DNA from: Methanoregula sp. UBA471
GTDB taxonomy: Archaea > Halobacteriota > Methanomicrobia > Methanomicrobiales > Methanospirillaceae
Reading direction: 5' to 3'
Length of the DNA stretch: 51,460 bases
NCBI GenBank assembly: GCA_002495065.1
Contig: DADT01000036.1
Location: 21,376-72,835 of the forward strand
The position numbers were made by a program, and so were the translations under genes. The notes under the pieces were generated by a model, which saw nothing but the letters and a program-made list of their open reading frames with translations, was not told the origin of the DNA and did not search any database. Positions 42,459 to 50,702 of this stretch are shown one piece after another (position 1 is the first letter of the stretch; each line of letters starts with the position of its first letter).

Positions 42459-43234
42459 GGGGGTCACCGTTCTCTGGTGAAGTCTGAAAGAAATGCCGGG
42501 TTCTTATGGGAATCTTATGTCAGGTTATTACTAAAAATATTCCGTGCCGGGGTTTATACACTTTGATTTGGGGTGGTTGGGAAGGAGAACAATCCAATCA
42601 ACAACATGTTGGTATCTCAGGAAAATAAACCACAGATTACACAGGATTCTGCCCTGGAGGGGAACAGCATTTTGAACAGCCTCAACATGGACCAGACAAT
42701 TATCAGACAAAATGGAACGAGAAGGAAATACTCGAGTGTTTTTCCGTGCAGGGTAAGCACGGTGCAAATATCGATAGTAAAAGGTACGAGATCATTGCGG
42801 TTGAAACAATCACACAAAGCACGTATACCATTATTTCGCCAAACCGTGGTGAAGAATTACCAGGCATACGGATGTTCTTCATGTTGATCGATGATTGTTC
42901 TTTGGTTTAGCGGTTAATAATCGGCATTCCATTTTTGGCTTAATTCGCGAAAGGGGAGTAAAGGGAGATCAGGTAACCGGAGCATACCAAGAGCTCGGAT
43001 TGTGCATTTTTGGGTGGTTATATCGCAGGAAATGGGAATTATCGGTCATATTTTGGAAATGGTTACATTTTTGCACCGTTTTTACGAACAGGCATTGCAA
43101 TGAGCCTGAAAATTGTGCCTTAAAAGACCCTTTTGGAAGCAAATCTCTCTTCAGATGACCGCCCCGTCCATAGCCCGTGAAGATGTCCTGAATCACAACA
43201 ACGATTAACCATGAACAATATCATGTAAAAATAG
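42459..43234. other. Gap with a possible gene remnant
   Basis: 776 bases between ycaO and a lipoprotein gene. A forward frame from about 42635 to 42910 lacks an early start codon but is protein-like (listed separately). The rest shows no recognisable gene. Confidence 0.4.
42635..42910 (+). pseudogene. Possible decayed open frame
   Basis: An open stretch of about 90 codons, bounded by stops, contains KWNEKEILECFSVQGKHGAN and YEIIAVETITQSTYTIISPN, then RGEELPGIRMFFMLIDDC. The sequence looks like protein, but there is no ATG in its first two thirds and no ribosome site. It may be the end of a lost gene. No family is recognised. Confidence 0.3.
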
Positions 43235-44056
43235 ATGAGAAAATATTCCGGAATAATTCTTGCCGTCCTCGTAACAGCGATTATTTTTACCGCTGGCTGT
43301 ACAAACCAGCCTGCACCTGAAGTATCCGTTCCGTCAACAATCCCCACAACCCCGGTGCCTGCAACTTCCAGCCCTCCAGTGACAACCACCACGATAATTC
43401 CAGCAACGTCACCTGAGCCCACAACAACACCGGCTGTCATTCCAACAGAGACAGCGCTGGCCCCACCTGCAGATCCTACTGATGTATCCAGGATTACCTT
43501 CGAATTTTACTACGACAACGACTTCAACGTCCAGTATCCGTCTACCTGGACAATAGAAACTCCGGTGGAAACTCCTTACCCCGTCGGCCCGTTTTATGTA
43601 TACAACGATCCTCATTTCAAAACACCGTACCGTTTCGTCACGATTACAAGCCCGGATCATACCAAAAAATTCGTCGCACTCATCAAGGACTTCGAAAGAG
43701 CCGGAACGTTCACCCTTAATCCTACCATTGAACGGTACAGGGAAATGTTTCAAAGAGATTACCGGGATCTATCCGCAGCGAACTATCTGGGCAACTACAA
43801 ATTTTTTGCGAGCGGGACAGGTATGGCAGCAAGCTATGATGTCACATTACCGGAAGGTACAACGTACTTCCCATCGGCATATACCATAAAAACGGTCGTT
43901 TCAGAGCGCCGTGAATACAATTTTGGATTTTTTACCGATACGGAGAATTTCAGCAAATACCGTAACCTGAAGGAAATAATGATCTCATCAGTGAGAATTC
44001 CTGAAACCGAGATACATACAATTTCTCAAGACGGTAATAATACGACAATTCTCTGA
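43235..44056 (+). CDS. Exported lipoprotein with Thr/Pro linker
   Basis: A 273-aa protein. The signal with lipobox-like IIFTAGC is followed by about 60 residues of Thr/Pro/Ser linker and a globular domain of 190 residues (RITFEFYYDNDFNVQYPSTW, then SPDHTKKFVALIKDFERAGT and SAYTIKTVVSERREYNFGFF). This resembles the PsbP/lipocalin-like domain of many methanogen lipoproteins (a strand, then YPSTW), but I do not name it firmly. The domain should lie outside the membrane. Confidence 0.75.
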   Translation: MRKYSGIILAVLVTAIIFTAGCTNQPAPEVSVPSTIPTTPVPATSSPPVTTTTIIPATSPEPTTTPAVIPTETALAPPADPTDVSRITFEFYYDNDFNVQYPSTWTIETPVETPYPVGPFYVYNDPHFKTPYRFVTITSPDHTKKFVALIKDFERAGTFTLNPTIERYREMFQRDYRDLSAANYLGNYKFFASGTGMAASYDVTLPEGTTYFPSAYTIKTVVSERREYNFGFFTDTENFSKYRNLKEIMISSVRIPETEIHTISQDGNNTTIL

Positions 44057-44615
44057 TTTGGCTCTTTTCAGAACCTGACCGATATGTGATGAGAAGAGCC
44101 TCGGGAAGGCACATCCTGATCTCCCCAATCCTGCCTCCGTTTCGGTCCGATGTGAAGACGATCCGATTCTATGCCCCAATATGCCCTTCCTGTCCCTTTG
44201 ACCGTGCTACCTATCCAACCCCTCTGAGTTTTGCCTCCCATTAGGGTACATTAGCGTTTTATATCTCAAAGGAAATCGCCCCGTTTGGCATAAATCGTGC
44301 GGAAAACGAGTTCCTGGAAAAAGTGTGTAAAATGTATCGTTTTTTGCAACAAAAACAAGAAAAGTCAGTACCCGCAAAAGAAGTCACCGTCGGAGAATGT
44401 ACGTGAGTGAATGCATGTCCCTGATACGCTGGATCATCTCTTTCAGCGGAAATCCCCCCTGAATCTATCGTCTTCGGATGAATAACCATCAGGCAAACCA
44501 GCTAGGTTCCGGGAGCCTGAAGGACCCCCCGTCAGGATGAGCTGAGAAAGTTTGCTCACGATCAAAGAGCAAACCAGCTAAGAGTATTTAATCTCCGGGG
44601 GAAATACTCCAAACG
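44057..44615. other. Gap upstream of the membrane protein gene
   Basis: 559 bases. No gene seen. It holds a hairpin and two direct copies of GCAAACCAGCTA (44493-44504 and 44569-44580), and a TATA-like TATTTAATC about 30 bases before the next ATG. Confidence 0.4.
44550..44574 (+). other. Hairpin overlapping a direct repeat
   Basis: GTTTGCTC, nine bases, GAGCAAAC: a perfect 8-base stem. Its right arm overlaps the second copy of GCAAACCAGCTA, and it lies close to the promoter of the 44616 gene, so it may be regulatory. Confidence 0.35.
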
Positions 44616-44957
44616 ATGGACTACCTCTATACCTTCCTGAAATTTATTATTGGCGGAAGTATCATTGTCGGGGTGACCGTGCTTGCCGAGCATATAGATC
44701 CCCGGTATGGCGGCATACTGGCTGCGGCGCCGATGATTACGACACTCGCGTTTCTCTTCACCTGGTCCGAGGCAGGGCAGCAGACAGCCCAGCACCTGGT
44801 CATTTCGACCTTCTGGTTTGTTATCCCCACCATGGTGTTCCTGCTGGCATTCTATTTCCTGATGTCCCGGTTCAGTCTCCTCATGACCCTTGGTGGGGCA
44901 TATGGGATCTGGATCGGGGCCACGCTCGTTACGAATCATCTCCTTACCAGAATGTAA
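44616..44957 (+). CDS. Small membrane protein, DUF3147/GlpM-like
   Basis: A 113-aa protein with four predicted helices (KFIIGGSIIVGVTVLAEHI, GGILAAAPMITTLAFLF, FVIPTMVFLLAFYFLM and LGGAYGIWIGATLVTNHLL). The GGILAAAPMITTLAFL motif is typical of DUF3147/GlpM-like membrane proteins. The function is unknown. It stands alone. Confidence 0.75.
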   Translation: MDYLYTFLKFIIGGSIIVGVTVLAEHIDPRYGGILAAAPMITTLAFLFTWSEAGQQTAQHLVISTFWFVIPTMVFLLAFYFLMSRFSLLMTLGGAYGIWIGATLVTNHLLTRM

Positions 44958-45167
44958 GAAAACCCTCAGAACTATTTTCGATTTTCAGGTGCTTTTTTGT
45001 TCAGTTGATGGTCAGGAAGGGTATAAGAGGCGGTTTTTTCCTGAATTTTTGATAAAAATCATCTCGGTTTGAGTTGAAGGAATCGGTGATTATGGAAACA
45101 CCCGGACACCAATAGTACCCGTGGATGAACGGTCAGGAGACTCCACATTCATACAACTATTAATTCC

Positions 45168-45788
45168 ATGAAGAAGTACAGTCACAGTATGAAAATCCCG
45201 CTGCTTCTTGCAATCACCCTGATTTTTTTCATTCTGGTAACCGGGTGTACACAACAAACGACCTCCGGCAGCCCGGTCTCTCCCGTCACAACAAACCAGC
45301 CTGTTGTTTCCGGAGTTCCAACACCTTCCGCTACATCGACTATTACCCCGGCCCCCACGCCAACTCCGACCCCCACCCCGACCTCGGCATTTCCTGAGAG
45401 TCCCGGACTGACCACGCTGGTAACGGTCAGCGGCCAGGTGGGCAGGACCTCGGATACCTTTGCTGTCCCGACCGGGTACTGGGAGCTCTGGTATACGGCA
45501 GATCCGCTTACTGCAGGAGGACAGGATTCAGTCTCGGCGTCGGGATCGAACTCAGCAGTTTTTCCCTATCTCTCGATTCAGGTCATCGATAAAACAAATT
45601 CCGATACAATTGTGGAGACTGTTGAACCTCCCGGGGGACTTGACAAGACCCTCTGGATAAAATCAGGTATCGATCCCCGTCCGTGGAAACAGAAATTCTA
45701 CGAGGGAAATAAAGAGTATAGTTTTGTGATTACGACAAAACACATCACATCTTATACCCTTGAAGTCAGAATTCCAAAGAGCAGTTAA
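45168..45788 (+). CDS. Exported lipoprotein with Pro/Thr repeat linker
   Basis: A 206-aa protein. The signal has a lipobox-like FILVTGC; the linker holds a PTPTPTPTPTS run. The remaining 130 residues are beta-rich (TTLVTVSGQVGRTSDTFAVP, YWELWYTADPLTAGGQ, EYSFVITTKHITSYTLEVRI) with the look of an extracellular beta sandwich. The start may be the first ATG or one 21 bases later. The function is unknown. Confidence 0.75.
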   Translation: MKKYSHSMKIPLLLAITLIFFILVTGCTQQTTSGSPVSPVTTNQPVVSGVPTPSATSTITPAPTPTPTPTPTSAFPESPGLTTLVTVSGQVGRTSDTFAVPTGYWELWYTADPLTAGGQDSVSASGSNSAVFPYLSIQVIDKTNSDTIVETVEPPGGLDKTLWIKSGIDPRPWKQKFYEGNKEYSFVITTKHITSYTLEVRIPKSS

Positions 45789-45887
45789 TAAACAAAGATA
45801 ACGGATCAGTTCAACCCCTGAAATTTTTTATTCTTTCGACCACAGTTTCAAAAAAAAGAATCGCGGGAACCGGACAGGGAGCGGCTT

Positions 45888-45901
45888 AAAGTGGTCACTT
45901 T
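45888..45901. promoter_or_regulatory. Inverted repeat upstream of the 45956 gene
   Basis: AAAGTG-GT-CACTTT, a perfect palindrome 54 bases before the ATG. It may be an operator; no other evidence. Confidence 0.3.
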
Positions 45902-45955
45902 CACTCTCCTCAGGCCTGAGCCTTATCCCACCGGATGGAGGAGTGATCCGGTGCT

Positions 45956-46483
45956 ATGTTGATCGAACTCCGCAAGGGAATGACACTCCATCCCTGCACT
46001 TACACCGCGGTGATCGCCCCAGAGAAGGTCATGGTCTCCGCACTCAACACCAACACGGATCTCCAGCGGTTCCTCTTCCTGTACGTGAGCGGCAATTACT
46101 CACGTCTCCTCTCTTCGATCAACCGCTCGTCAAAGAACTTTGAAGTCTGCCGGGCTTTCACGGCTCACCAGCTCTTCACCATACTGAAAGAGGCGAGTCA
46201 TACGGTCCTGCTCCTTGAGCACGACCCGACACTCTTTGAAGGCGGAGAGGAGATGATGCCACAGATTGCGGGCATGCTCAGGGATATCGGCCGTGAATCG
46301 CTCGTGATCCTGTACGCCCCATCCATCGACCGCTCATTCTCTGTGCTGATGCGGCAGGCTGATCGGATCATCGAGATCGCGCCGGCCGATGACCTGGCCG
46401 GGACGACACTGCATCGCAGCTCCTATTCGCATCGTTACCGGGAAAACCTCCCGTACGCGCAGCGGACTCTGGAGGTGTCATAA
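45956..46483 (+). CDS. Hypothetical RecA-like protein without P-loop
   Basis: A 175-aa protein. TVLLLEHDPTLFEGGEEMM, then RESLVILYAPSIDRSFSVLM and QADRIIEI resemble the Walker B half of RecA-fold ATPases, but there is no Walker A. It may be an inactive RecA-like subunit or a sensor. The next gene starts in its stop codon (TAATG), so the two are coupled. An inverted repeat AAAGTGGTCACTTT at 45888-45901 lies upstream. No named family is recognised. Confidence 0.6.
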   Translation: MLIELRKGMTLHPCTYTAVIAPEKVMVSALNTNTDLQRFLFLYVSGNYSRLLSSINRSSKNFEVCRAFTAHQLFTILKEASHTVLLLEHDPTLFEGGEEMMPQIAGMLRDIGRESLVILYAPSIDRSFSVLMRQADRIIEIAPADDLAGTTLHRSSYSHRYRENLPYAQRTLEVS

Positions 46484-46761
46484 TGGGAAGGAGTTTCGAG
46501 AGTGTCCGCCAGGGTGTAAATACAATCGCCGGCCGCTGGGGCCGGTCATCACGGGCCCTGAAAAAGGAAGACCAGCAGTACGGCAGCAGACTGGTGGAAC
46601 TTGCAAAGATGCACTCAAGCGAAGCGTTCATCGGCTGCGATGATCCGCTCGAAGCTGTGGTCTTCTCAGTCCTCGTAGAGATGATGAAACGCCAGGAAAG
46701 GATCGAATCGCACCTGAAGGAAGACGGGGATCACTTACGGGACCAAGAAAGGGCAGGCTGA
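46483..46761 (+). CDS. Small helical partner protein, 92 aa
   Basis: A 92-aa helical protein whose ATG overlaps the preceding stop by one base. VRQGVNTIAGRWGRSSRALK at the start, then FIGCDDPLEAVVFSVLVEMM and a charged C-terminus. The amphipathic helices suggest a partner of the RecA-like protein encoded upstream. The family is not recognised. Confidence 0.65.
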   Translation: MGRSFESVRQGVNTIAGRWGRSSRALKKEDQQYGSRLVELAKMHSSEAFIGCDDPLEAVVFSVLVEMMKRQERIESHLKEDGDHLRDQERAG

Positions 46762-46800
46762 TTCCTGAACAAAGAGAATCCTTTTCGCTCTCACGGGAAG

Positions 46801-47100
46801 ATGTCATACGAAAGATACCTTTCGTTGACCAGTTCTTCTTTTTTCAGTGACGGACCAGTGCTTCAAAATTTGTTTCAAAATCTGATGCTGGGAAATAAAT
46901 CTATAAAATTTCCTTTTCAATATACAGGATGGATCCAGTTTTGTCTTGAGATTCATACGAAGGGGAATGGGTACTTCGTAGTGCTATTATTTGACAAAGA
47001 TTGGAATGGATTCTTTAAGCGACAGAAACATCGGGCTGGAAATTATGGAAAATGTATTGAATATGCAGGTGCAGCATATAAAATGCAATTAATACGATGA
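46801..47100 (+). CDS. Hypothetical protein, 99 aa
   Basis: A 99-aa soluble protein of unrecognised family: beta-rich middle (IQFCLEIHTKGNGYFVVLLF) and a basic, aromatic end. No convincing ribosome site is seen, and base use is more AT-rich than in its neighbours, so transfer or a short-lived gene is possible. Confidence 0.45.
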   Translation: MSYERYLSLTSSSFFSDGPVLQNLFQNLMLGNKSIKFPFQYTGWIQFCLEIHTKGNGYFVVLLFDKDWNGFFKRQKHRAGNYGKCIEYAGAAYKMQLIR

Positions 47101-47172
47101 TGTCTGTCAAGTAATAAAAAAACCGATTAAAAAAAGATCTCCGATCTGATCGGCGGAGATCCGGTGTACACC

Positions 47173-47559
47173 ATGGGATTTAAAGAGTGGCTCTTCGGGA
47201 AAAAAAATGATACCCGAAAGGATATTCAGAACAAACCGGTACGGCATCAGGTCTCAAATGAAGTAATAGACGGGCCTTTTGAACTATATTGCGGTGACCG
47301 TACCAATTTAGGTGTACCGGATGAGATATTTTATAAAGTCGACGATCCCGGCAACCTGTTAAGTCTTTCCGGAACTATGATGTTTTATCATAAAAAAATA
47401 CGGACGTGTGAAGGACAGTGGTATATTCATTACAATTGTAAAGGGTCAAGATACCGGAATAAAATTGTCCTTCAGGCAGTTGAAGGTGGCTTGATCAGAT
47501 TTGTTTCGCAGGAATTACAAAATGATGCGGTTTCGGACTATTTCTTCCGTCTCAGGTAG
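47173..47559 (+). CDS. Hypothetical protein, 128 aa
   Basis: A protein with a basic N-terminus (MGFKEWLFGKKNDTRKDIQ) and a beta-rich body (LSLSGTMMFYHKKIRTCEGQ, KIVLQAVEGGLIRFVSQEL). The family is not recognised. The ATG at 47173 follows GGTG and is preferred to one 9 bases upstream. Its 3' end overlaps the convergent 47538 gene by 22 bases. Confidence 0.55.
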   Translation: MGFKEWLFGKKNDTRKDIQNKPVRHQVSNEVIDGPFELYCGDRTNLGVPDEIFYKVDDPGNLLSLSGTMMFYHKKIRTCEGQWYIHYNCKGSRYRNKIVLQAVEGGLIRFVSQELQNDAVSDYFFRLR

Positions 47560-47882
47560 GTGACTTCCTGTCCTGAGATTTTATGAGGACGGGATAATTT
47601 ACCTGGTCCCTCTGCAAGCAGAGACCTGTCTGCGCCATGCTCGATTGCCATGCAAATTTCAATAGAACAGGTAATCGGATAATAAGGATCCGACAATCCG
47701 CCAGCCAGAGACTCCGGGGATTTTTCTTCCCCAGTTGATTGCGAATGTGGGATCATTTTTTCCGGGGAGTATCTGAAAAAAGGGATCCGGGCAGTTAAAC
47801 AAGGTGAAGTAATCAGCTCATCATGTATATGAGACAGGAGAATGCGGGATTCGGTGGGCGACAGGCTGCCTGTTTCGATCAT
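47538..47882 (-). CDS. Hypothetical protein, 114 aa
   Basis: A frame whose ATG overlaps the stop of the 47879 gene by 4 bases, which supports co-translation. IETGSLSPTESRILLSHIHD at the start and a basic end. No family is recognised; the 22-base 3' overlap with the forward gene lowers confidence. Confidence 0.45.
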   Translation of the reverse strand: MIETGSLSPTESRILLSHIHDELITSPCLTARIPFFRYSPEKMIPHSQSTGEEKSPESLAGGLSDPYYPITCSIEICMAIEHGADRSLLAEGPGKLSRPHKISGQEVTYLRRKK

Positions 47883-48202
47883 CCGGATTTACGATCTACC
47901 GGCTTTGAATCTCCGCCAGCTTTGCGGGCTGTTTTAAACAGATTTTTATCCGGCTCTCCGTGTTCGTGACGGTGTACCAGCTGTTTCATCTCTTCACGGG
48001 CCTTCTGTTTATCCCTGAATCCGGTGAACAGGATCCTGATATCGTCGATATCATCCTTGAGATAGGCCGCTTCGTAATATTCGATGAGCACGATCCGGCC
48101 GCCGGGTCCGAAATGGTGCTCTTCGCTCTTCCCGGTCAGGTACCGCTCTCTTTGCTCCTTTGTCGGGGCACCGTATTTGTCTGTATAACGGAAAACGCCC
48201 AT
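47879..48202 (-). CDS. Hypothetical protein, 107 aa
   Basis: A charged soluble protein: FRYTDKYGAPTKEQRERYL, then HHFGPGGRIVLIEYYEAAYL and a Lys/Asp-rich end. GGTGAT precedes the ATG. It is the first gene of a two-gene leftward unit. No family is recognised. Confidence 0.6.
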   Translation of the reverse strand: MGVFRYTDKYGAPTKEQRERYLTGKSEEHHFGPGGRIVLIEYYEAAYLKDDIDDIRILFTGFRDKQKAREEMKQLVHRHEHGEPDKNLFKTARKAGGDSKPVDRKSG

Positions 48203-48949
48203 TTTATCACCCGGTTATTATTGCTGTTGTTGTTCGTAAAGATAAATTACCGCTTGAATGACAGCCATCGGGTCGGATTGTTAAGTCTCTCATGCTATAC
48301 ATTATTTTTAGCCGGTAATAAACAAATCAGGCATGATTTTTTAGCTTTGAGAAACCCTAAGTTTTCAACAAATTGTAAAGCACCTGTTTACGGAGGGGAC
48401 AGTGCCTGTCCTCCGAACGGCTCCTTTGTTTTGCGATTGTTTCGTGTCACCTTCTCTGGGTTATTGCTCCATTGGGGTGTGCCATGGCGGCGGGGGTGCA
48501 TTACATGCCGTAGCCCCAACGTTAAGAAAAATATTTTGAGGTTTTCCTATGAAAAAATGCACAACCCATTACTCCTGGGAAGTGCCAATCCCGCTATTGT
48601 GATGATCTGCGCCGCACCAAAAGGGACGCCCCCGCGGCGCTTCAATTACCCCGAAAACTCCGCCCCTGACCTCTCAAGAGCCTGGTAAGGATACCATTCG
48701 TAACTTAACAACTTTTCATGGCTGGGCGAGTACCATTCAAGTTTCTACAAAGCCCGACTTCTCTCTTTTTATAAGGAATAATTTCCCAACCAGAATGCCT
48801 CACGTTTTCCTATTTAAAATATTCGCACGGCATTTTCTTCTTGCAAAAACATGTGGCACTACTATTGTGCATATCGATATAAATCGATAAAAATGAGTCA
48901 GTGTAGTCACGGAGGATGGAGGGAATGGATCCGTGGCGGAAGGAGAACT
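48203..48949. other. Gap with repeat element E
   Basis: 747 bases between a leftward and a rightward gene. Element E (48343-48755) fills the middle; no intact gene is seen. Confidence 0.5.
48343..48755 (-). repeat. Dispersed intergenic element, copy E
   Basis: Reverse copy of element A over its full length. Read on the minus strand it starts GGGCTTTGTAGAAAC, has GCGCCGCGGGGGCGTCCC, the joint TTTTTTCATAGGAAAACC, then CTCAAAATATTTTTCTTAAC and GGGGCTACGGCATGTAATG to TTGTTGAAAA, and ends GGGTTTCTCAAAGC. The ends form an inverted repeat of about 14 bases with two mismatches. Confidence 0.75.
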
Positions 48950-49291
48950 ATGGAAGCACTTGGAATGAACAATGCCAGAATTGAATCAGAGTATCTTGTC
49001 AGGCAGGCTCAGGAAAGAGCAATGGCAGGAGACCATTTTACGGCCGTGAGTTATCTTAAACAGGCACTCGATACGTATTCGAGAAATGCCCATGCACTCA
49101 CATTGCTGGGAAATTGCCAGGATTGCCTCGATAATGTCAAAAATGCGATCGAATCCTATGACAAAGCACTTCAGATCGATCCTGACGATGCAGAGACCTG
49201 GTTTAATAAAGGGATGAGCCTGAAGAAAATCGGGCAGATCAACGAAGCAGCTCAGTGCTTTGAAAAATGTATGGACCTGAACTTCAGGTAG
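48950..49291 (+). CDS. Small TPR protein
   Basis: A 113-aa protein with three TPR units: YLVRQAQERAMAGDHFTAVS, the ALTLLGNCQDCLDNVKNAIE unit and AETWFNKGMSLKKIGQINEA. It is cytosolic. AAGGAGA precedes the ATG at 48950; a start 99 bases upstream is open but less likely. The partner is unknown. Confidence 0.8.
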   Translation: MEALGMNNARIESEYLVRQAQERAMAGDHFTAVSYLKQALDTYSRNAHALTLLGNCQDCLDNVKNAIESYDKALQIDPDDAETWFNKGMSLKKIGQINEAAQCFEKCMDLNFR

Positions 49292-49484
49292 ATCAATTTA
49301 CAATTTTCAACTTTTGGATTTGTTATCTATTTTATGGATCTGCTGGTTTTAATCTGGATTGATTCCATTGATTCCAGGCAGCATCATCCAGACAGCGGCA
49401 GGATTATATCATCTGATTCCAGAACTTCCATGTTTATCCAAAGCCAGGTTTTTTCCGCCCGGAGGTATTGGGCGGTGCTGAAAT

Positions 49485-50495
49485 ATGAAGGAGGACTGCG
49501 AGAACATAATGCCAGAAATTGTCCGGATCTCAACCCGCGGGATTGTCGCGCTTATTACCCTCCTCGTTTTCTTTTCCGTGGCTGTCGCATCGGGGCAGAC
49601 GCAGGCATACCTGGGGGATGTCGTGACGTTGTCGGGGTACTCATATACCGGCAACACCGTCTATCTCTTCCTGACCGGACCAAACCTCCCGCCAAATGGC
49701 GTAGCGCTGGACAACATCAACCGCCACGCAGACCAGGGCGGGGCAACCCAGGTTGATGTAGACGGGAACGGTCATTGGGTCTACCTGTGGAATACCGGGG
49801 CGCCGGGTCTCGATCCCGGCAGCTATACTATTTGGGTTGCCGACGGCCCGGCAGACGTCTCCCGCCTCTCAACGGTCGACTACCGCACCATCTCCGTTAC
49901 CCTTTCGGAACCCTTCATCACGGCAGGGATCAGTGGGGGATCCGGTCAGCCTCCCGAGCCGGTACAGACAGGTTCAATGGACCTCAGTTCAATTCCAAAC
50001 GGGACGTCCGTTGTTGTCAATAATATGTATAAGGGAATGACTCCGCTGATCGTCAGCGGTCTCAAGCCTGGTACCTATAATGTAACCTTCACCCGTTTCG
50101 GCTATGCGGGACTGTCAACGCCCGTTACCGTGCAGGCCGGGAGCCTGTCTGAAGTCAACGCGACCCTCGTCATGCTGACCGGGTCGCTTTTTGTCAATAC
50201 GACGCCAGCAGGTGCCCGGCTGACGCTTGACGCTTCAACAAATGGAGTGTCGCCGGCAACGTTCCAGAATCTCACTCCCGGCAACCACACGCTCAGCGTG
50301 GCAAAAAATGGCTTTGTCACGCAGAACCTGACCATTCTGGTGACCGCGGATCAGATGATGACCGTGGATGTAGTGCTGGTCCCTGCCGGTATCTCTGATG
50401 GGAGCAGGACACGGGTTGCCGGATTTCTTCCTTCAACAGCAGCTGCCGGTATGCTGGTGGCATTGTGGGCTGTCGTAAAACGTTCGCGGAAATAA
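49485..50495 (+). CDS. Exported surface protein with PEGA domains
   Basis: A 336-aa protein. A signal peptide (to about residue 37) is followed by a domain like that of the 26557 protein (AYLGDVVTLSGYSYTGNTVY, then FLTGPNLPPNGVALDNINR), two PEGA domains (MDLSSIPNGTSVVVNNMYKG and GSLFVNTTPAGARLTLDAST, each with a TPLIVSGLKPGTYNVTF-like second half) and a C-terminal membrane anchor with a basic end. PEGA modules occur in archaeal surface layers. The start may be 49485 or 49509. Confidence 0.8.
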   Translation: MKEDCENIMPEIVRISTRGIVALITLLVFFSVAVASGQTQAYLGDVVTLSGYSYTGNTVYLFLTGPNLPPNGVALDNINRHADQGGATQVDVDGNGHWVYLWNTGAPGLDPGSYTIWVADGPADVSRLSTVDYRTISVTLSEPFITAGISGGSGQPPEPVQTGSMDLSSIPNGTSVVVNNMYKGMTPLIVSGLKPGTYNVTFTRFGYAGLSTPVTVQAGSLSEVNATLVMLTGSLFVNTTPAGARLTLDASTNGVSPATFQNLTPGNHTLSVAKNGFVTQNLTILVTADQMMTVDVVLVPAGISDGSRTRVAGFLPSTAAAGMLVALWAVVKRSRK

Positions 50496-50702
50496 GAGAT
50501 AGCCGCCTGGTCATCAGAATGGGGAATTTCACTGCATTCTGTTTTGCCCTGACAGGCCTGCAGAATACGGCTCATCATCGTGATTCAGGCAGACTATCCC
50601 AAACACAATCTTTTTTAATTCCTGATGGGAAGAAAAGAACAAGTGAAAATTCCGGGATTCTATGGGTTCTCGCCATCCTATAAGGATCCGGGAGATTCTG
50701 GA

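Noticed and set aside
41148..42566. A 472-codon open frame on the plus strand
   Set aside because: It lies antisense to ycaO and tfuA, whose conserved motifs show that the minus strand codes. Its own translation has no family look.
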